Both the position numbers and the translations under genes were made by a program. A model generated the notes under the pieces. It did no database searches. It saw only the letters and a list, made by a program, of their open reading frames with translations, and was not told the origin of the DNA. Positions 60,197 to 64,000 of a stretch of 64,000 nt of DNA are shown one piece after another. The stretch lies in NCBI GenBank assembly GCA_004193555.1, contig RPGP01000029.1, forward strand, positions 328,976 through 392,975. The letters run 5' to 3'. Source of the DNA: Desulfobacteraceae bacterium Eth-SRB1 (lineage in GTDB: Bacteria; Desulfobacterota; Desulfobacteria; Desulfobacterales; ETH-SRB1). Within the stretch, counting starts at the first letter, position 1. Every line of letters starts with the position of its first letter.

Positions 60197-60904
60197 TTAT
60201 ACCTCTCCTTTCTTGTTTTGCAGGCTGGCATCTATTTTGTTTTGCCGCACACGAGAGCCTGCCGCAATGTAAACCATCGCCAAAATTGCAAATATATATG
60301 CCTGGATCAATCCGATTAATAGTCCAAAAGCCTGCATTATAACCGGAAATATAAGGGGCGCAATGGAAAGCAGAATGGCGGCAATTATCGTGCCGCTCAT
60401 TATATTTCCAAAAAGGCGCATAGCCAATGCAATTGTGCGTGATACCTCGCCTATAATATTAAACGGCAACATCAATAGCGAAGGTTTGGCGTACTGTTTA
60501 AAATAAGCTAAACCTTTTTGAGTAATGCCGTATATGGGAACCGCAATAAACACACAAACAGCAAGCGCTGTGGTTGTTGAAAGTGAACCGGTCGGCGGGG
60601 TATATCCGGGAATGATACTTAAAAGATTTGAAACCGCAATGAATAAAAAGAGTGTGCCCACAAAGGACAGGTATCTGCCCGGATCCTGTCCGCTGATCTC
60701 ACGAATCTCATCTCTTATGCCGGTTACCAGTACTTCAAGAAGGTTCTGCCATCGAGACAGCCGTGTTGTTGAAGAAAGCTTTCTCGTCACAAGCCATGAC
60801 CCGACAGTCATCAACGCCATTATGCACCATGTAAACAGTATGGTCGCATTCAAAGAAACAGGTCCTAATTGAAATAAAATTATTGAATCAGGAGTTATAT
60901 GCAT
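60197..60904 (-). CDS. atpB: N-ATPase subunit a
   Basis: A 235-aa membrane subunit with five to six helices. The essential arginine is in the penultimate helix, EVSRTIALAMRLFGNIMSG. The start MHITPDSIILFQLGPVSLNA fits N-ATPase a subunits, which are shorter than E. coli AtpB. It forms the ion half-channels against the c ring. Its stop abuts atpE. Its upstream end lies in repeat DNA. Confidence 0.95.
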   Translation of the reverse strand: MHITPDSIILFQLGPVSLNATILFTWCIMALMTVGSWLVTRKLSSTTRLSRWQNLLEVLVTGIRDEIREISGQDPGRYLSFVGTLFLFIAVSNLLSIIPGYTPPTGSLSTTTALAVCVFIAVPIYGITQKGLAYFKQYAKPSLLMLPFNIIGEVSRTIALAMRLFGNIMSGTIIAAILLSIAPLIFPVIMQAFGLLIGLIQAYIFAILAMVYIAAGSRVRQNKIDASLQNKKGEV

Positions 60905-60908
60905 ATTT

Positions 60909-60962
60909 CTCGTTACTCGTTGCCGGTTACTCGTTACTGGTTGCTCGTCACTCGTTGCTGGT
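60909..60962. repeat. G-type words at the atpR 3' end
   Basis: CTCGTTACTCGTTGCCGG, GTTACTCGTTACTGGTTGC and TCGTCACTCGTTGCTGG are tandem 9-10-bp variants. They encode the last codons of atpR (NQQRVTSNQ) in reverse. Only one arm orientation is visible here. Confidence 0.75.
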
Positions 60963-61251
60963 TCTCTGATTTCTGACCTCCGATCCCTGGCCCCCAGACA
61001 CGAACAAGAATTCCCCGCATTACTAAAAAACCGATCATACATACTATTATCCGTTCCCAATGACCGTCCATGATGAGATAAAATCCAAAAAGAATTATCC
61101 CAAGGCGCCCAAAAAAGCTGCATATACTCAAAAGCGCCGGCTTTCTGACCTTGGGAAGCCGCTTAACGGTCAGCCACAAGCCTCCAAAGTAAAATGCGCC
61201 GAGACCCATGCCTGCGGCAAAAGCCATTATGAGGATTACCACTTCACTCAT
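60934..61251 (-). CDS. atpR: N-ATPase subunit AtpR
   Basis: A 105-aa membrane protein with three helices (VVILIMAFAAGMGLGAFYFG, FGRLGIILFGFYLI, IIVCMIGFLVMRGILV) and membrane-embedded arginines. AtpR is specific to N-ATPase operons and has been proposed to contact the extra glutamate of the c subunit. The ATG at 61251 follows GAGAGAAAGA. The C-terminal residues after GPGIGG are encoded by G-type repeat words, so the tail looks extended. Confidence 0.88.
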   Translation of the reverse strand: MSEVVILIMAFAAGMGLGAFYFGGLWLTVKRLPKVRKPALLSICSFFGRLGIILFGFYLIMDGHWERIIVCMIGFLVMRGILVRVWGPGIGGQKSENQQRVTSNQ

Positions 61252-61272
61252 TCTTTCTCTCTCTTTATCGTG

Positions 61273-61451
61273 ACTACTCACGTAGTCAGGCTGAAGCTGT
61301 TTAGACTGAAGGCTGAAGGGGTCAGAAGAGCACGATTGCCGTACTTTGGCGAAAATATCTGATTCTTGCACCAAACATGGCTTCAAAATGCTCCGTATTT
61401 TTGCTTTTTCCTAACAGTCTTCAGCCTTCAGCCTATCCACCTGAGTAGTTA
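61273..61451. repeat. F-type composite palindrome between atpQ and atpR
   Basis: GACTACTCACGTAGTCAGGC and GACTGAAGGCTGAAGGGG on the left. The right carries CCTAACAGTCTTCAGCC, TTCAGCCTATCCACCTGAGT and CCAAACATGGCTTCAAAATG words shared with queC's 3' end. It fills the 197-bp gap. Confidence 0.8.
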
Positions 61452-61753
61452 CTTTTTATTAATCATCTTTCGCTCAGATACTATCCATAACCATGCGTTT
61501 AAACAACCTAAAATAACGCCGATGATGAGAAGCATCAATGTCCATGAATAGCGGCTCGGCCATTTTATATCTATCCATATGCCCAGCCCAATGCCAAGCA
61601 AGGTAGGAATAACTACCGACCATCCAATGACGCCGAACATACCCAGCCCGAACCAGACAACCCTCTCCTTCTCACGACGCGCTTTGATCTTGCGAACCTC
61701 TTTGGCCCCCACTGTTTCGCTGAATTTATCACCTGGCTGTCGCTGCTTTTTAT

Positions 61754-61757
<4 letters not shown>
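61449..61757 (-). CDS. atpQ: N-ATPase subunit AtpQ (AtpI-like)
   Basis: A 102-aa two-helix protein (GMFGVIGWSVVIPTLLGIGL, WTLMLLIIGVILGCLNAWLW) of the AtpI/AtpQ type, thought to help c-ring assembly or bind divalent cations. The start codon is GTG whose GTGA overlaps the atpC stop TGA, so translation is coupled. It is preceded by a highly basic N-terminus. Confidence 0.88.
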
Positions 61758-63599
<1,842 letters not shown>

Positions 63600-63600
63600 T

Positions 63601-63709
63601 TAGGCTATAGGGATTTAGGCTGTAGGCTGTTAGTTTTTTTGGTCATTACTTTGCAGTGACTGCAATTTTTTCCTGCAGCCTAACAGCCTACAGCCTAAAC
63701 AACCTAAAT
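63601..63709. repeat. F-type palindrome upstream of the atp operon
   Basis: TAGGCTATAGGGATTTAGGC and GTAGGCTGTTAG are mirrored by CCTAACAGCCTACAGCCT and AAACAACCTAAATA. It lies in the divergent atpD/trkH promoter region, 348 bp with no gene. Confidence 0.82.
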
Positions 63710-63744
63710 ACCGATTACAATGGATAGTTGATATTGTCAAGATT

Positions 63745-63850
63745 GATGAACTCGTAAAAAAACGAATTCATCAGGTGTTAAGTGTTATGTTAAAGCAATT
63801 GCCTGTTTAATCATATTCTTAACACTTAACACAGTTCGCAAAAAGTCGGG
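63745..63850. repeat. B-type composite palindrome upstream of the TrkH-like gene
   Basis: GATGAACTCGTAAAAAAACG, GGTGTTAAGTGTTATG, centre AAAGCAATTGCCTG, then CTTAACACTTAACACAG and TTCGCAAAAAGTCGGG. The core differs from the other full B elements. Confidence 0.8.
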
Positions 63851-63896
63851 TATAAATGCTGAGTAGATAATAAATGCCAATCCGTCGACATTGAAA

Positions 63897-64000
63897 ATGA
63901 CAAGCCTGTTTAAAAAACCCACATCCATGCAGTTGATTGTGGCTGGATTTCTTTTTCTGATTTTTATCGGCGCTTTTCTTCTAACCCTGCCGTCTGCCTC
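63897..64000 (+). CDS. TrkH/KtrB-type K+ transporter, 5' end only
   Basis: An open frame from the ATG at 63897 runs to the window edge (34 codons, starting MTSLFKKPTSMQLIVAGFLF). The PTSxQLIVAGFLFLIFIGAF and LLTLPSA strings match the first helix of Trk/Ktr potassium-transporter membrane subunits. A K+ or Na+ transporter next to a Na+-type ATPase is a sensible pair. Only the first membrane segment can be judged. Confidence 0.7.
   Translation, partial: MTSLFKKPTSMQLIVAGFLFLIFIGAFLLTLPSA

Overview
The window looks like a chromosomal segment of a strictly anaerobic deltaproteobacterium of the Desulfobacterales type. This rests on gene content: a complete Na+-type N-ATPase operon (atpDCQRBEFAG order), the archaeal-type entry to the shikimate pathway (ADH synthase plus 3-dehydroquinate synthase II), two phenylacetate-CoA-ligase-like enzymes wrapped around a branched-chain-type ABC transporter, and intergenic spaces full of short palindromic repeats. 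The species cannot be named from sequence alone. Most genes lie on the minus strand.

Layout. 1-6.6 kb is a decayed accessory island: a gene start cut by the left edge, a truncated DUF1016 gene, a DnaQ-like exonuclease, a Fic/Doc gene with a DNA-binding partner, and a run of phage-antirepressor-type genes (ORF6N fragment, KilA-N, frameshifted Bro-N, frameshifted ORF6N), then an XRE/ImmA-like regulator that has lost its metal site. 6.6-13.8 kb holds uvrB, cysS, ispF and a GAF-fused GspE/PilB ATPase. 13.9-22.1 kb is a paaK-livFGMHK-ACT-paaK cluster. 22.6-35.1 kb holds a crotonase, an AMIN/Amidase_3 cell-wall hydrolase with an internal duplication, lapA-mutS, a UPF0280 gene, dgt, a DUF4292-like lipoprotein, a TPR lipoprotein and an RpoH-like sigma factor. 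A tRNA-Arg(UCU) at 35.3 kb is followed by GDP-fucose genes fcl and gmd. 39.0-47.5 kb is an eight-gene aromatic operon (aroA'-aroB'-pheA-aroE-aroA-aroK-aroC-tyrA) preceded by a likely attenuator. 47.9-51.0 kb has manA and, on the plus strand, queE and queC split by a GxxExxY gene. 51.3-56.1 kb (plus strand) has a PurF-like protein without the glutaminase cysteine, a DUF502 protein, dodecin, a Cys-rich membrane protein and a divergent PGK. 56.4-63.5 kb is the N-ATPase operon, and a TrkH/KtrB-type gene begins at the right edge.

The most unusual features are structural. (1) Many intergenic gaps, including gaps inside the aro and atp operons, hold a composite palindrome with arms made of degenerate 9-10-bp tandem words. 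I distinguish at least seven arm vocabularies (A-G), and several supply the stop codon of the upstream gene. (2) One E-type palindrome carries a gene, a PD-(D/E)XK-like GxxExxY protein, between its arms and sits immediately after the queE stop codon. That resembles a palindrome-borne nuclease cassette. (3) Two leaders of related sequence, each with a hairpin, an aromatic/hydrophobic mini-ORF and an intrinsic terminator, lie upstream of the aro operon and of the paaK-ACT-liv cluster. These three are the strongest candidates for something undescribed. All functional claims about them are inference.
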